From Halobellus limi (lineage in GTDB: Archaea > Halobacteriota > Halobacteria > Halobacteriales > Haloferacaceae), in NCBI RefSeq assembly GCF_004799685.1, contig NZ_CP031311.1:868001-932000 (forward strand): a stretch of DNA of 64,000 nucleotides. Reading direction: 5' to 3'. Below, one piece after another: positions 46,342 to 55,331 of the stretch. A program made the position numbers and the translations under genes. The notes below the pieces were generated by a model. It worked only from the letters and a program-made list of their open reading frames with translations. It did not search any database and had not been told where the DNA came from. Positions within the stretch are counted from its first letter, which is position 1. Every line of letters begins with the position of its first letter.

Positions 46342-46893
46342 ATGACCGGATCCGAGGTCGCACCGGGGCCCGACGGTGAGAACCTGGCGGCCTCGGAGAT
46401 ACACGACGTGCTCCGGAACGACCGCCGGCGACTCGTCCTCGAACGGCTGCGAGCGGGCGGGGGGACCGAGACCGTCGCGGACCTCGCAGAGCGGATCGGC
46501 GCGGTCGAATCCGGGGAGTCGCCGCCGCCGCGGAACGTCCGACAGAGCGTGTACGTCTCCCTGCACCAGACGCACCTCCCGAAACTCGACGAGCTCGAAA
46601 TCGTCGAGTACGATCCCGACGCGAAGACCGTCACGCTCGCGGAGAACGCCGCCGACGTCGCCGTGTACATGGAGGTCGTCCCCCAGTACGGGATCTCCTG
46701 GGCGGAGTACTACCTCGGAGTCGGCCTCCTCGGCGGCCTCTCGTCGTTCGCGGCGTCTCTCGGCGTTCCGGTCCTGCGGTCGCTCTCCCCGGGCGCGATC
46801 GGCGCCGCACTCTCTCTGGTGGTGGTCGGTTCCGCCCTGTATCAGCTCTACGAACAGGAGAGTTCGCTCCTGCACCGATTCCGCGGTGACTGA
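46342..46893 (+). CDS. HTH protein with C-terminal membrane segments (DUF7344-type)
   Basis: 183 residues. The first 105 form a winged-helix-like domain (SEIHDVLRNDRRRLVLERLRAGGGTETVADLAERIG, RQSVYVSLHQTHLPKLDELEIVEYDPDAKTVTL) found in haloarchaeal DUF7344 proteins, and two hydrophobic helices follow (WAEYYLGVGLLGGLSSFAASLG, GAIGAALSLVVVGSALYQLY). A membrane-bound DNA-binding or signalling protein is likely. Downstream of and in the same direction as the Rieske gene. Confidence 0.78.
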   Translation: MTGSEVAPGPDGENLAASEIHDVLRNDRRRLVLERLRAGGGTETVADLAERIGAVESGESPPPRNVRQSVYVSLHQTHLPKLDELEIVEYDPDAKTVTLAENAADVAVYMEVVPQYGISWAEYYLGVGLLGGLSSFAASLGVPVLRSLSPGAIGAALSLVVVGSALYQLYEQESSLLHRFRGD

Positions 46894-46978
46894 CGGAATA
46901 GAGCCCTTCGACCCCGAATCGCGACAAAACCGTCGATCGGTGCCTCACGACCGTCGACGGTGTCCCGCGTCTGCCGCG

Positions 46979-47404
46979 TCATCGCTCGCGGCTGGAGGCC
47001 CACGCCGCGGCCGACAGCGCCGTCACGAGGACGAACGCCGCCAGCGACAGCCGCGGAATCGTGAGGAGGCCGCCCGCCATCGGGTAGAGGATCGACGAAC
47101 AGCCGCCGCCGACAGAGCAGGTCGCCCCCAGCGTCGGTCGGAGCTGTAGCAACACGTGGTACGTCGCGACGACGACCCCGACTCCCGAGAGCGGGAGCGC
47201 GGTCCGTGCCACCGTCGGTCGATCGTCGAGCGTCGCGACCCCGAGGACGACCGTGAGGGGATACAGGAGGATCCGCTGATACCAGCAGAGTTCACAGGGG
47301 ACGAGCCCGAATCCGAGGCTGAAGTAGAGACTCCCGGCCGTTCCGACGGCCGCGACGAACGTCGCGAGGCCGAGCAGGAGGCGCGTCCGGGAGGGCACGG
47401 TCAC
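46979..47404 (-). CDS. dsbB: disulfide bond formation protein B
   Basis: 141 residues, four helices. It has a CxxC pair in LVPCELCWYQRILLYPL between the first two helices and the second cysteine pair in GATCSVGGGCSSILYPM, as in DsbB quinone-dependent oxidases that re-oxidise thiol oxidases on the cell surface. The open frame begins at a GTG (47443) within a palindromic repeat; the next GTG at 47404 (VTVPSRTRLLLGLATF) gives the usual family length, so I start there with moderate certainty. No DsbA gene is adjacent. Confidence 0.88.
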   Translation of the reverse strand: MTVPSRTRLLLGLATFVAAVGTAGSLYFSLGFGLVPCELCWYQRILLYPLTVVLGVATLDDRPTVARTALPLSGVGVVVATYHVLLQLRPTLGATCSVGGGCSSILYPMAGGLLTIPRLSLAAFVLVTALSAAAWASSRER

Positions 47405-47428
47405 TCGGTATCCCCGCTCCCGCTTGAT

Positions 47429-47506
47429 AACGATTACTCTCACTTTTCATCGCCGAGCGCCGGAAACGGGGGTGGCGCTCGGCGGTACGAGACGAGAGTG
47501 ATCATT
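47429..47506. repeat. nested palindromic repeat, family P, copy 3
   Basis: Outer arms GATTACTCTC (47432-47441) and GAGAGTGATC (47494-47503) with one G-T pair, inner perfect stem CGCCGAGCGCC (47451-47461) and GGCGCTCGGCG (47474-47484). Sequence is closely similar to copy 1 at 5276-5355. Unlike copy 1 it lies between divergent gene starts (dsbB and livH), so a shared terminator role is unlikely. Confidence 0.85.
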
Positions 47507-47631
47507 CTGAGACCGTCGACGCCCATTGCCGGTTCCGAATTATCGACAGACCGGGTCTACGGTCGGATCGCCCGCGGGAGGAAAGACTTATCATCGCTTC
47601 CCGACCGCAAACATCGTGAGGATAGTTATCA

Positions 47632-48738
47632 ATGGGTATCGCCGAGACATACACACGCGGACGTCAGTTCGCGATCACGCGGCCCGGCTCCGTTCTGCTG
47701 GCGCTCGTCGGGGTCGTCCTGCTCTTCGATCTGGTCGCGGGGCTCGCGACCGGGCGACACTCGTTCAGCGGGATCGGCTCGCTCGTGTGGGACGGGCTGA
47801 TGCGCGGGCTGGTGATCGGTCTCGCGGGCATCGGGCTCTCTATGACGTACAGCATTCTGAACTTCGCGAACTTCGCGCACGGGGACTACATCACCGCGGG
47901 GGCGTTCTCCGGGTGGGCGACGACGTACCTCGTCGCGGGGTTCGGCCGCGCCGACGTGGGGGCGCTGTTGCTCGTCGGCGCCGGCGGGTCGGTCTTCGGG
48001 GGGACGCTCGGGATCGGGGTCACGACGACCCCCGTCGCGGTCGTCGCCGGCATCCTCGTCGCCGGGATCGCGACGGTCGCGCTGGCGCTGTTCGTCGACC
48101 GGACGACGTTCCGACCGATCCGCGACGCCGACGGCATCACGCTGCTCATCACGAGCGTCGGCGTCGCGTTCGCGCTCCGGTATCTGATGCAGTTCGTCTT
48201 CGGATCGAGCGTCCGGGGAACGACGTCTCAGCCCCCGGCGATCCCGCTGTATCTCGTCGACGGTGCGGTCCGGATCGACGCCCACGACGTCGCGCTGGTC
48301 GTCGTCGCCGGCGGCCTGATGCTCGGCGTGCACCTCCTCCTGCAGATGACCAAGCTCGGAAAGGCGATGCGGGCGATGGCCGACAACGAGGACCTCGCTC
48401 AGATCACGGGCATTCCGACCGAGCGGGTCGTCCGCGCGGTGTGGGTGATCGGCGGCGGCCTCACCGGGATGGCGGGCTACATGTTCATCCTCTGGAAGGG
48501 CACGCTCGGGTTCAACGACGGGTGGCTGCTGTTGCTCTTGATCTTCGCGGCGGTCATCCTCGGCGGTATCGGCTCGATCTACGGGGCCATCGTCGGCGGG
48601 CTCGCGATCGGGCTGACGGCGTCGGTCTCGATCATCTGGATCCCCTCGGCGTTCGCCCGCGCGGCGGCGTTCTTCGTGATGATCGTCCTCCTCCTGGTGA
48701 AGCCGGAGGGGCTGTTCTCCGGGAGGTCGACCGCATGA
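47632..48738 (+). CDS. livH: branched-chain amino acid ABC transporter permease LivH
   Basis: 368 residues, about nine membrane helices. The family landmarks are SMTYSILNFANFAHGDYITAGAFSGW near residue 75, FALRYLMQFVFGSS, LGKAMRAMADNEDLAQITGIP near residue 245 (the coupling loop touching the ATPases) and VILGGIGSIYGAIVGGLAIG. It forms the membrane channel with LivM for import of branched-chain or related amino acids. It is the first gene of livHMGF; the ATG is preceded by GTGAGGAT. Confidence 0.93.
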   Translation: MGIAETYTRGRQFAITRPGSVLLALVGVVLLFDLVAGLATGRHSFSGIGSLVWDGLMRGLVIGLAGIGLSMTYSILNFANFAHGDYITAGAFSGWATTYLVAGFGRADVGALLLVGAGGSVFGGTLGIGVTTTPVAVVAGILVAGIATVALALFVDRTTFRPIRDADGITLLITSVGVAFALRYLMQFVFGSSVRGTTSQPPAIPLYLVDGAVRIDAHDVALVVVAGGLMLGVHLLLQMTKLGKAMRAMADNEDLAQITGIPTERVVRAVWVIGGGLTGMAGYMFILWKGTLGFNDGWLLLLLIFAAVILGGIGSIYGAIVGGLAIGLTASVSIIWIPSAFARAAAFFVMIVLLLVKPEGLFSGRSTA

Positions 48739-50069
48739 GCGTCCGCGACGACGTCGCCGAGCGGATCCCCGGCGGCGACGCGGGGCTCATCGTCGCCGTC
48801 CTCCTCGTCATCTACGCCGCGTACGTGTTAGTCGGCGTCGGCCTCGGCTACTCCGTCCGGGGGCAGTTGAACACCGTCGGCGTGTTGACCTTCTACATCG
48901 GCGTCTTCGCGATGCTCGCGCTCGCGCTCAACCTCCACTGGGGGTACACCGGGCTGTTCAACATCGGCATCGTCGGGTTCATGGCCGTCGGGATCTACGT
49001 GATGGCGCTGGTCTCGAAGCCGCTGTACGAATCGGGCGGGGCCGCCCAGGTCGGCGGCCTCGGGCTGCCCCTGATCGTCGGCATCGTCGCCGGGATGGCC
49101 GCCGCCGCACTCTTGGGGGCGGTGATCGCGCTGCCGGCGCTCCGGTTGCGGGCGGACTACCTCGCGATCGTGACGATCGCGATGTCGGAGATCGTCCGCT
49201 TCTCCTTCCTCTCTGGGGAACTCCAGCAGTTCCGACTGTTCGGCGAACGGGTCGGCTTCGGGGGTGGATCGGGGCTCATCCTCGATTTCACCAACCCGCT
49301 CGAGGCGTTCTTCCGCTTCTTCGGCCTGTGGGACGCGTACCTCGGGTTCGTCTCGGCGTTCGAGGTGCTCATCCCCAACAATCCGAAGCCGGTCGTCGAC
49401 GGCCTCGTCTACGGTACGGTGCTTCTCGGCTTCGTCGCTGTCTACTTCTGGCTGCTCAAGCGGACCGGCGAGTCGCCGTTCGGCCGCGTCCTGAAGGCGA
49501 TTCGCGAGGACGAGGACGCCGCCAACTCGCTGGGGAAGAACACGAACCGGTTCAAGATCAAGGCGTTTATGCTCGGGTGTGCGCTGATGGGGCTGGCGGG
49601 CATCCTCTGGCTGATGACCAGCGGCGCGGTCACGCCGAACTTCTTCCGGCCGCGGATCACCTTCTTCGTGTGGATCGCGCTCATCATCGGCGGCGCCGGC
49701 TCGAACACGGGCAGCGTCCTCGGGGGAGCGGTCTTCGCCGCGCTGCTCTATCAGGGACCGCGTTACCTGAAGAACCTCATCGACACGGTCATCCCGAACG
49801 CCGACGCGCCCTCGGGGTTCGGCCCGGCCGTCTCGCCGCTCGTCTCGAACTTCGATCCCGCACCGCTTTTCTTCTACACGATCGACAGCGTCCGACAGCT
49901 CCAACTCGTCTTCATGGGCCTCGTCCTGATCTGGCTGATGCACAACCGGCCGGAGGGGATGCTCGGACACCGCAAGGAGACGGCCGCGGGCATCCCGTTG
50001 ACCGGGCCGCCGGCGAGCGCGTCCGCGGAGACCGACGGCGGCGACACCGGAGGTGGGTCCGATGAGTGA
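48735..50069 (+). CDS. livM: branched-chain amino acid ABC transporter permease LivM
   Basis: 444 residues, about ten helices with GVLTFYIGVFAMLALALNLHWGYTGLFNIGIVGFMAVG, ALPALRLRADYLAIVTIAMSEIVRF and the coupling loop SPFGRVLKAIREDEDAANSLGKNTNRFKIKAF near residue 245. Its Thr/Gly/Asp-rich C-terminal tail (about 35 residues) is hydrophilic. It starts within the livH stop (ATGA, 4 nt) and overlaps livG by 8 nt, so expression is translationally coupled. Confidence 0.93.
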   Translation: MSVRDDVAERIPGGDAGLIVAVLLVIYAAYVLVGVGLGYSVRGQLNTVGVLTFYIGVFAMLALALNLHWGYTGLFNIGIVGFMAVGIYVMALVSKPLYESGGAAQVGGLGLPLIVGIVAGMAAAALLGAVIALPALRLRADYLAIVTIAMSEIVRFSFLSGELQQFRLFGERVGFGGGSGLILDFTNPLEAFFRFFGLWDAYLGFVSAFEVLIPNNPKPVVDGLVYGTVLLGFVAVYFWLLKRTGESPFGRVLKAIREDEDAANSLGKNTNRFKIKAFMLGCALMGLAGILWLMTSGAVTPNFFRPRITFFVWIALIIGGAGSNTGSVLGGAVFAALLYQGPRYLKNLIDTVIPNADAPSGFGPAVSPLVSNFDPAPLFFYTIDSVRQLQLVFMGLVLIWLMHNRPEGMLGHRKETAAGIPLTGPPASASAETDGGDTGGGSDE

Positions 50070-50964
50070 TTCCGACGTCACGGACGTCGGATCGGATCCC
50101 GCCGGTGGATCAGAGGGCGGCCGGGACGCCCCCGGTGGCCCCGATGCCCCATCGACCAGGCTCGATCTCGGCTCCGGCGGGCCGAACGTCGGCGAGGAGT
50201 ATCCGCTCCAGGTGGAGGGACTGCGCAAGACCTTCGGCGGGATCACCGCCGTCGACGACGCGTCCTTCCGGGTGGAGCGCGGCAGTCTCACCGGGCTCAT
50301 CGGCCCCAACGGCGCGGGGAAGTCGACGACGTTCAACCTCATCACCGGGATGCTGCGGCCCGACGCGGGAACCGTGACGTTCGACGGCGAGGACGTCACC
50401 GGACAGAAACCGCACGCCATCGCGAACAGGGGACTCGTCCGGACGTTCCAGATCGCCCGGGAACTCCAGGAGATGACGGTCTTAGAGAACCTGATGTTGG
50501 CCCCGAAGGACCAGCGCGGGGAGGCGCTCTGGCGATCGGTCACGCCCGGTTTCCGCGGCGACGTCGTCGAACAGGAGGAGGAACTCCTCGAACGCGTCTG
50601 GAACGTGCTCGAGTTCTTCGACATCGACCACATCGCCGAGGAGTACGCGGGCAACCTCTCGGGCGGGCAGCGAAAGCTGCTGGAGCTGGCGCGGGCGCTC
50701 CTCACTGATCCGGATATGCTCCTCTTGGACGAGCCGTTCGCGGGCGTCAACCCGTCGCTGGAGAGGCGGCTTCTGGAACACATTCACGAACTCCGCGAGC
50801 AGGGGTACACGTTCCTGCTCGTCGAACACGATATGGATCTGATCATGCAAAACTGCGAGCGCGTCATCGTGCTCCATCAGGGACGGGTCCTGACCGAGGG
50901 ATCGCCCGACGAGATACAGGCGAACGAGGAGGTCATCGAGGCCTACCTCGGAGGGAACGTATGA
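50062..50964 (+). CDS. livG: branched-chain amino acid ABC transporter ATP-binding protein LivG
   Basis: 300 residues. A Gly/Ser/Asp-rich N-terminal extension (about 45 residues) precedes the ATPase: LIGPNGAGKSTTFNLITGML (Walker A), GLVRTFQIARELQEMTVLENLMLA, the signature NLSGGQRKLLELARAL, MLLLDEPFAGVNP (Walker B) and LLVEHDMDLIMQNCERVIV (H loop). The ATG at 50062 overlaps the livM end (GATGAGTGA). LivG and LivF together power the LivHM channel. Confidence 0.94.
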   Translation: MSDSDVTDVGSDPAGGSEGGRDAPGGPDAPSTRLDLGSGGPNVGEEYPLQVEGLRKTFGGITAVDDASFRVERGSLTGLIGPNGAGKSTTFNLITGMLRPDAGTVTFDGEDVTGQKPHAIANRGLVRTFQIARELQEMTVLENLMLAPKDQRGEALWRSVTPGFRGDVVEQEEELLERVWNVLEFFDIDHIAEEYAGNLSGGQRKLLELARALLTDPDMLLLDEPFAGVNPSLERRLLEHIHELREQGYTFLLVEHDMDLIMQNCERVIVLHQGRVLTEGSPDEIQANEEVIEAYLGGNV

Positions 50965-51740
50965 GCGCAGACGCCGAGGGCGACCCGCCGTCGACGGCGG
51001 ACGTGTCTCAGGAGGCGATCCCCGACCGCGAGGAGCAGGCGCTCCTCGAGGTCCGCGACCTCGACGCCGGCTACGGCGACCTCCAGATCCTGACGGACGT
51101 CGACTTAGACGTCGCCGACGGCGAGTACGTCACTATCGTCGGTCCGAACGGAGCGGGCAAGTCGACGGTGATGAAGTCCGTCTTCGGTCTCACGAACCTC
51201 ATGGACGGAACGGTCGTCTTCGACGGCGAGGACATCACCGGGCTCCGCCCCGAGGAGATCATCCACGAGGGTATCGGCTACGTGCCCCAGAACGACAACA
51301 TCTTCTCGACGCTGACGGTCCGGGAGAACCTGGAGATGGGCGCGTACATCCTCGATTCGGTCCCACAGGACGCCCTCGACGCCGTGTTCGACCGGTTCCC
51401 GATCCTCGAAGAACGGGAGTCACAGAAGGCCGGGACGATGTCCGGCGGCCAACAGCAGATGCTCGCGATGGGGCGGGCGCTGATGCTCGATCCCTCGTTG
51501 CTCCTGCTCGATGAACCCTCCGCGGGCCTCGCGCCGGACCTCGTCGACGACATGTTCGACCGCATCGACGCGATCAACGACGACGGGACGGCCGTCCTGA
51601 TGGTCGAACAGAACGCGAAAGAGGCGCTGCGGCGCTGCGACCGCGGCTACGTGCTCGCGAACGGACGAAACCGCTATATGGACGCCGGCGACGCGCTCTT
51701 GAACGACGAACAGGTCCGTCGGGACTTCCTGGGCGGGTAG
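50961..51740 (+). CDS. livF: branched-chain amino acid ABC transporter ATP-binding protein LivF
   Basis: 259 residues, ATPase of the LivF type: IVGPNGAGKSTVMKSVFGLTNL, GIGYVPQNDNIFSTLTVRENLEMGAY (family-typical), the signature GTMSGGQQQMLAMGRALM, LLLLDEPSAGLAP, and MVEQNAKEALRRCDRGYVLANG. It overlaps livG by 4 nt and closes the operon. The next gene, the substrate-binding protein, is convergent 67 nt away. Confidence 0.94.
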   Translation: MSADAEGDPPSTADVSQEAIPDREEQALLEVRDLDAGYGDLQILTDVDLDVADGEYVTIVGPNGAGKSTVMKSVFGLTNLMDGTVVFDGEDITGLRPEEIIHEGIGYVPQNDNIFSTLTVRENLEMGAYILDSVPQDALDAVFDRFPILEERESQKAGTMSGGQQQMLAMGRALMLDPSLLLLDEPSAGLAPDLVDDMFDRIDAINDDGTAVLMVEQNAKEALRRCDRGYVLANGRNRYMDAGDALLNDEQVRRDFLGG

Positions 51741-51807
51741 CTTCGCTCGCGTCGCTCGCGACTCTTCGACTCCAAAAAATCGGGATATCGAAACGCCGGT
51801 TCGGCGC

Positions 51808-53217
51808 TTAGCTGTCCGGCGCCGACAGCGCGCTGCTGACGACCGAGGAGTACGAGGACTCGCCGATGTTGAACGCGACCTGCCGGTAGACCTCGCCGTC
51901 GAAGGTGTCTTCGAACACGTTGCTGAAGCGCTCGGAGAGCTGCTGGCCGTAGTCGTTGTTGACGTACAGCGTCGAGACGGTGTCGACGCCGAGCCGTTCG
52001 GACATCACCTGCGCCATCACGCGGCCCTGCAGGATGTCCGAGGGCGCGGTCCGGAAGATGTAGTCGTCGTCTTCGAGGTTCGTCACCGACAGCGCCGTCG
52101 ACGACGGCGAGCAGCCGACGATCTCGTTGGGGATGAACACCTCCTGAGAGACGGGCACGTTCACGCCCGAGGAGGCCGATCCGCAGACGCTGGGGACGCC
52201 CGCACTCACGAGCGATTCGGCCGCGGCGGTCCCCGCGCTCGGCGAGGTCTGGGTGTCTTCGACCTGCGCGTTGACCGAGAGGCCGGCCGGGTTGGCCTCG
52301 TTGACTTGCGTCACGGGGAGCTGTGCGGCCTGGATCATCGGGGCGCCGACGGAGGCGAGATCGCCCGTCTCCGGCAGGAGGATCCCGACCGACATCTCGC
52401 GGTCGCTGCCCCCGGGGCCGCTGTCCGCCGCGGGCCCGGCTCCGTCGGGGTTCTCGCCCTCGAAGTTCTGTACTTCGATGTTCTCGGCGGCGCCCTCGTC
52501 GGCGTTGAACTCCCAGATTGCGTACGCCGCCGATGCCGGATCGCCGGCCTCGTTGAAGTTCGTCGCCGAGGAGGCGCCCTGGTAGTTCACGTCGTCGCCG
52601 TTCGCCGCGGCCTCGATGCCCTCGACGAGGTTCTCCGGCGTGACCTCCATCCCGCCGGGGTTGGCGACCCGGCGCATCTGGTCGCGGACGGCCGTTCCGT
52701 CGTTCTCGCCGGCCGCGGCGTTCGCGAGCAGCTGAATCGCGACGGAGTCGTACGACTGGGAGGTGAAAACGCCCGGCGAGGAGCCGTACTCGTCCTGGAA
52801 CAGGGAGCTGAACGCCTCCTGGTTCGGACCGCCCGCCGCCGGCGCGGTCCCGGTCACGTTCTCCATGTCGTTGCCGACCTGCCCCGGCATCGACCCGTCT
52901 CTGAGCCCGTCGGGAACGAGGATCTCCTCGCTGCCGTCGGACTGGCTGTAGTAGTCGCGGAACAGCTGGATCCCGCTCTCGGGGTAGCCGATGATGACCA
53001 GGCCGTCCGGACCGTCGCCGCCGCCACCGCCGCTGTCACCGCCGCCGTCTCCGCCGCTGTCGCCGTCGCCACCGCCATCGCCGCCGTCGCCGCCACCATC
53101 GCCGCTGTCCCCACCGTCGTCGGGGCTCCCGATACACCCCGCCAGTCCGGTCGCACCGATCGCTCCCGCTGCACCGACCCGTTTCAAGAACCTGCGCCGT
53201 ACGATATCACGTGCCAT
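51808..53217 (-). CDS. circularly permuted branched-chain amino acid-type substrate-binding lipoprotein
   Basis: 469 residues; a Tat signal with lipobox (MARDIVRRRFLKRVGA ... GLAGC, Cys28), a Gly/Asp linker (about 33-69), then Peripla_BP_6 in permuted order. The first part (70-237: VIIGYPESGIQLFRDYY, VTGTAP, EYGSSPGVFTSQSYDS, YAIWEF) normally forms the C-terminal half. After a 36-residue Gly/Pro linker the normal N-terminal half follows (274-469: SVGILLPETGDLASVGAPM, PSVCGSASSGVNVPVS, GCSPSST, YIFRTAPSDILQG, YVNNDYGQQL), ending ...SYSSVVSSALSAPDS where the first half begins. Presumed receptor for LivHMGF, whose operon faces it tail to tail. Confidence 0.85.
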   Translation of the reverse strand: MARDIVRRRFLKRVGAAGAIGATGLAGCIGSPDDGGDSGDGGGDGGDGGGDGDSGGDGGGDSGGGGGDGPDGLVIIGYPESGIQLFRDYYSQSDGSEEILVPDGLRDGSMPGQVGNDMENVTGTAPAAGGPNQEAFSSLFQDEYGSSPGVFTSQSYDSVAIQLLANAAAGENDGTAVRDQMRRVANPGGMEVTPENLVEGIEAAANGDDVNYQGASSATNFNEAGDPASAAYAIWEFNADEGAAENIEVQNFEGENPDGAGPAADSGPGGSDREMSVGILLPETGDLASVGAPMIQAAQLPVTQVNEANPAGLSVNAQVEDTQTSPSAGTAAAESLVSAGVPSVCGSASSGVNVPVSQEVFIPNEIVGCSPSSTALSVTNLEDDDYIFRTAPSDILQGRVMAQVMSERLGVDTVSTLYVNNDYGQQLSERFSNVFEDTFDGEVYRQVAFNIGESSYSSVVSSALSAPDS

Positions 53218-53240
53218 AATCACGGGAATGGGACTCCTCA

Positions 53241-53250
53241 ATATAAATGT
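53241..53250 (-). promoter_or_regulatory. TATA box of the substrate-binding protein gene
   Basis: ACATTTATAT on the minus strand, 24-33 nt before the ATG at 53217. The rest of the 318-nt gap up to 53535 shows the upstream regions of this gene and udk and no gene. Confidence 0.65.
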
Positions 53251-53535
53251 ATTCGTTGCGACACTGATCGGACGCGAATACCCGACGAACGATGATAGAC
53301 GTTACTCGACGGCTCAATCTCGTGTGAGACACCGTTTCTGTCTCGTGTACGCCGCGGTGTGCGTCCATATCCTCTCGACGTTCTGGCACGTTGTGGTCCG
53401 CGGTGGAGGGCCTGACGGGATCAAACCGACACCTGTGAGCGTGCGCTCGGGCCGCGAAGCCGAGCGATATCGAAGCCGGACGGCCGGTTCGACGAATCGC
53501 CACGCTCAAGCGCGCGGGGACGACTCTCTGAGAAA

Positions 53536-54228
53536 ATGAGCATTCCCTCGTTCGTCATCGGGATCGCGGGCGGGACCGGTGCGGGGAAGACGACGATCGC
53601 GCGTCTCATCACGCAGAACGTCGGCGACTCCGTCGCGCGGATTCCGATCGACAACTACTACGAAGATCAGAGCCACCTGGCGCTCGAAGAGCGCGAGGAC
53701 GTCAACTACGACCACCCCTCCGCGTTCGAGTGGGACCTCCTCAGGCGGCAACTCTCGACGCTGCTCGAGGGCCAGCCCATCGAGATGCCGACCTACGACT
53801 TCGAGATCCACAACCGGACCGACGAGACGGTCCGGGTCGAACCCACGGACGTGGTCATCCTCGAGGGGATCTTCGCGCTCTCCGACGAGGAGATAAACGA
53901 GATGCTGGACCTGCGGCTCTACGTCGAGACCGACGCCGACGTCCGGATCATCCGGCGCATTCAACGGGACGTCATCGAACGCGGTCGCGACCTCGAGGGC
54001 GTCATCGAGCAGTACCTCTCGACGGTCAAGCCGATGCACGAGCAGTTCGTCGAGCCCACGAAGAAACACGCCGACCTCATCGTCCCCGAGGGTGCGAACA
54101 GCGTGGCGGTGAACCTGCTCGCGGAGAAGATCCACGCCGAGGTGGGCGGCGCGGCCGGCCGCGACTGGGAACGGACGGTGACCGAGGAGGCGCTCGCCGA
54201 CCAGCTCGTCGTCGACCCCGACGAGTGA
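53536..54228 (+). CDS. udk: uridine kinase
   Basis: 230 residues, P-loop nucleoside kinase phosphorylating uridine/cytidine with ATP in pyrimidine salvage. Walker A IGIAGGTGAGKTTIARLI at residue 8, DNYYEDQSHL and NYDHPSAFEWDLL (nucleoside site), IEMPTYDFEIHNR, VVILEGIFALSD and RDVIERGRDLEGVIEQY are in the expected order. It is 60 nt from the following gene on the same strand. Confidence 0.94.
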   Translation: MSIPSFVIGIAGGTGAGKTTIARLITQNVGDSVARIPIDNYYEDQSHLALEEREDVNYDHPSAFEWDLLRRQLSTLLEGQPIEMPTYDFEIHNRTDETVRVEPTDVVILEGIFALSDEEINEMLDLRLYVETDADVRIIRRIQRDVIERGRDLEGVIEQYLSTVKPMHEQFVEPTKKHADLIVPEGANSVAVNLLAEKIHAEVGGAAGRDWERTVTEEALADQLVVDPDE

Positions 54229-54287
54229 CCGGCCGCCCCGCTCGGCGGGTGCGTCACGTTCAAACCGACTCGTAGAGACGGACCCGT

Positions 54288-55307
54288 ATGGCGGACCTCG
54301 GAAAAGTCGACCGGCGGTTCTTCGACGAACACATCTTCCCCCGGCTCGGTGCCGACCGCGACGACGTCCGGCTCGGACCGACTCACGGCGTCGACTTCGG
54401 ACTCTTAGATATCGACGGGACGGCGGTCGCGATCGCGACCGACCCCGTCTCGGTGTTGCCGGGGCTCGGCTTCGAGCGCGCCGGTCGGTTCGCGCTGGAC
54501 TTCGTCCTCGCTGACGTCGCGGTGTCGGGACTCGCCCCCTCGCACCTGGCGATCTCGTTCACGCTCCCGCCGACGCTCTCCGACGATTCCTTCGCGACGC
54601 TCTGGGAGGCGATGCACGCGGAGGCGGCGGATCTGGGCGTCTCGATCGTCACCGGTCACACCGCTCGCTACGCGGACTGTTCCTTCCCGTGGGTCGGCGG
54701 GGCGACGGCGCTGGGCGTCGGCGACTTCGGAGACGTGATCCGCCCGGACGGGGCGCGCGTCGGCGACGACGTCCTCGTGACGAAGGGCCCCGCCGTCGAG
54801 GCGACGGGACTCCTCACGACGCTGTTCCCCGAGGAGATCGACCTCGGCGGTTCGACGCTCGAGACGGCGCAGCAACGACTCGACGAGGCCGCCTGCGTCC
54901 GCGACGCGATGACCGCCGCCGCGGCGGGCGGCGTCCACGCGATGCACGACGCGACGGAGTGCGGCCTGTTCGGCGCGTTCGTCGAAGTCGCCGAGGGAGC
55001 CGCGGTCCGACTCGATCTCTCGACCGACGAGATTCCGGTCCGGCCGGGCGTTCGCGAGACCTGCAACGCGCTCGGGATCGATCCCTGGAGGACGACGACC
55101 GGCGGCACGCTCGTGCTGGCTGTCGATCCCGAACACACCGACGACGTCGTCGGTGCGCTGGAATCGGAGGGAACGCCCGTGGGCGTCGCCGGGACGGTCG
55201 AGGCCGGCTCGGGCGTCGTCGTCGACGGCGAGGAGATCGCACATCCCGACGTCGACCCCTCGTGGGCGGCCTACGAGCGACTCGCGCGGGCGGCCGGCGA
55301 GGAGTGA
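54288..55307 (+). CDS. PurM/HypE-like AIR synthase-related protein
   Basis: 339 residues with the ATP-binding and C-terminal domains of the PurM/HypE/SelD/ThiL superfamily. PTHGVDFGLLDIDGTAVAIATDPVS, GRFALDFVLADVAVSGLAPSHLAISFTLPP and VTGHTARYADCSFPWVGGATALGVG (N-domain), then VLVTKGPAVEATGLL and GVHAMHDATECGLFGAFVEVAEG (C-domain). It resembles HypE more than PurM in the last motif, but no hydrogenase genes are visible and the HypE C-terminal Cys is lacking, so its reaction is unknown. Confidence 0.8.
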   Translation: MADLGKVDRRFFDEHIFPRLGADRDDVRLGPTHGVDFGLLDIDGTAVAIATDPVSVLPGLGFERAGRFALDFVLADVAVSGLAPSHLAISFTLPPTLSDDSFATLWEAMHAEAADLGVSIVTGHTARYADCSFPWVGGATALGVGDFGDVIRPDGARVGDDVLVTKGPAVEATGLLTTLFPEEIDLGGSTLETAQQRLDEAACVRDAMTAAAAGGVHAMHDATECGLFGAFVEVAEGAAVRLDLSTDEIPVRPGVRETCNALGIDPWRTTTGGTLVLAVDPEHTDDVVGALESEGTPVGVAGTVEAGSGVVVDGEEIAHPDVDPSWAAYERLARAAGEE

Positions 55308-55331
55308 GATCCCTTTCTCGTCGCCCGCGAC

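Noticed and set aside
47526..48734. Long N-terminal extension of livM through livH
   Set aside because: The ATG at 48735 overlaps the livH stop and begins the conserved LivM sequence; the upstream frame is a shifted reading of livH.
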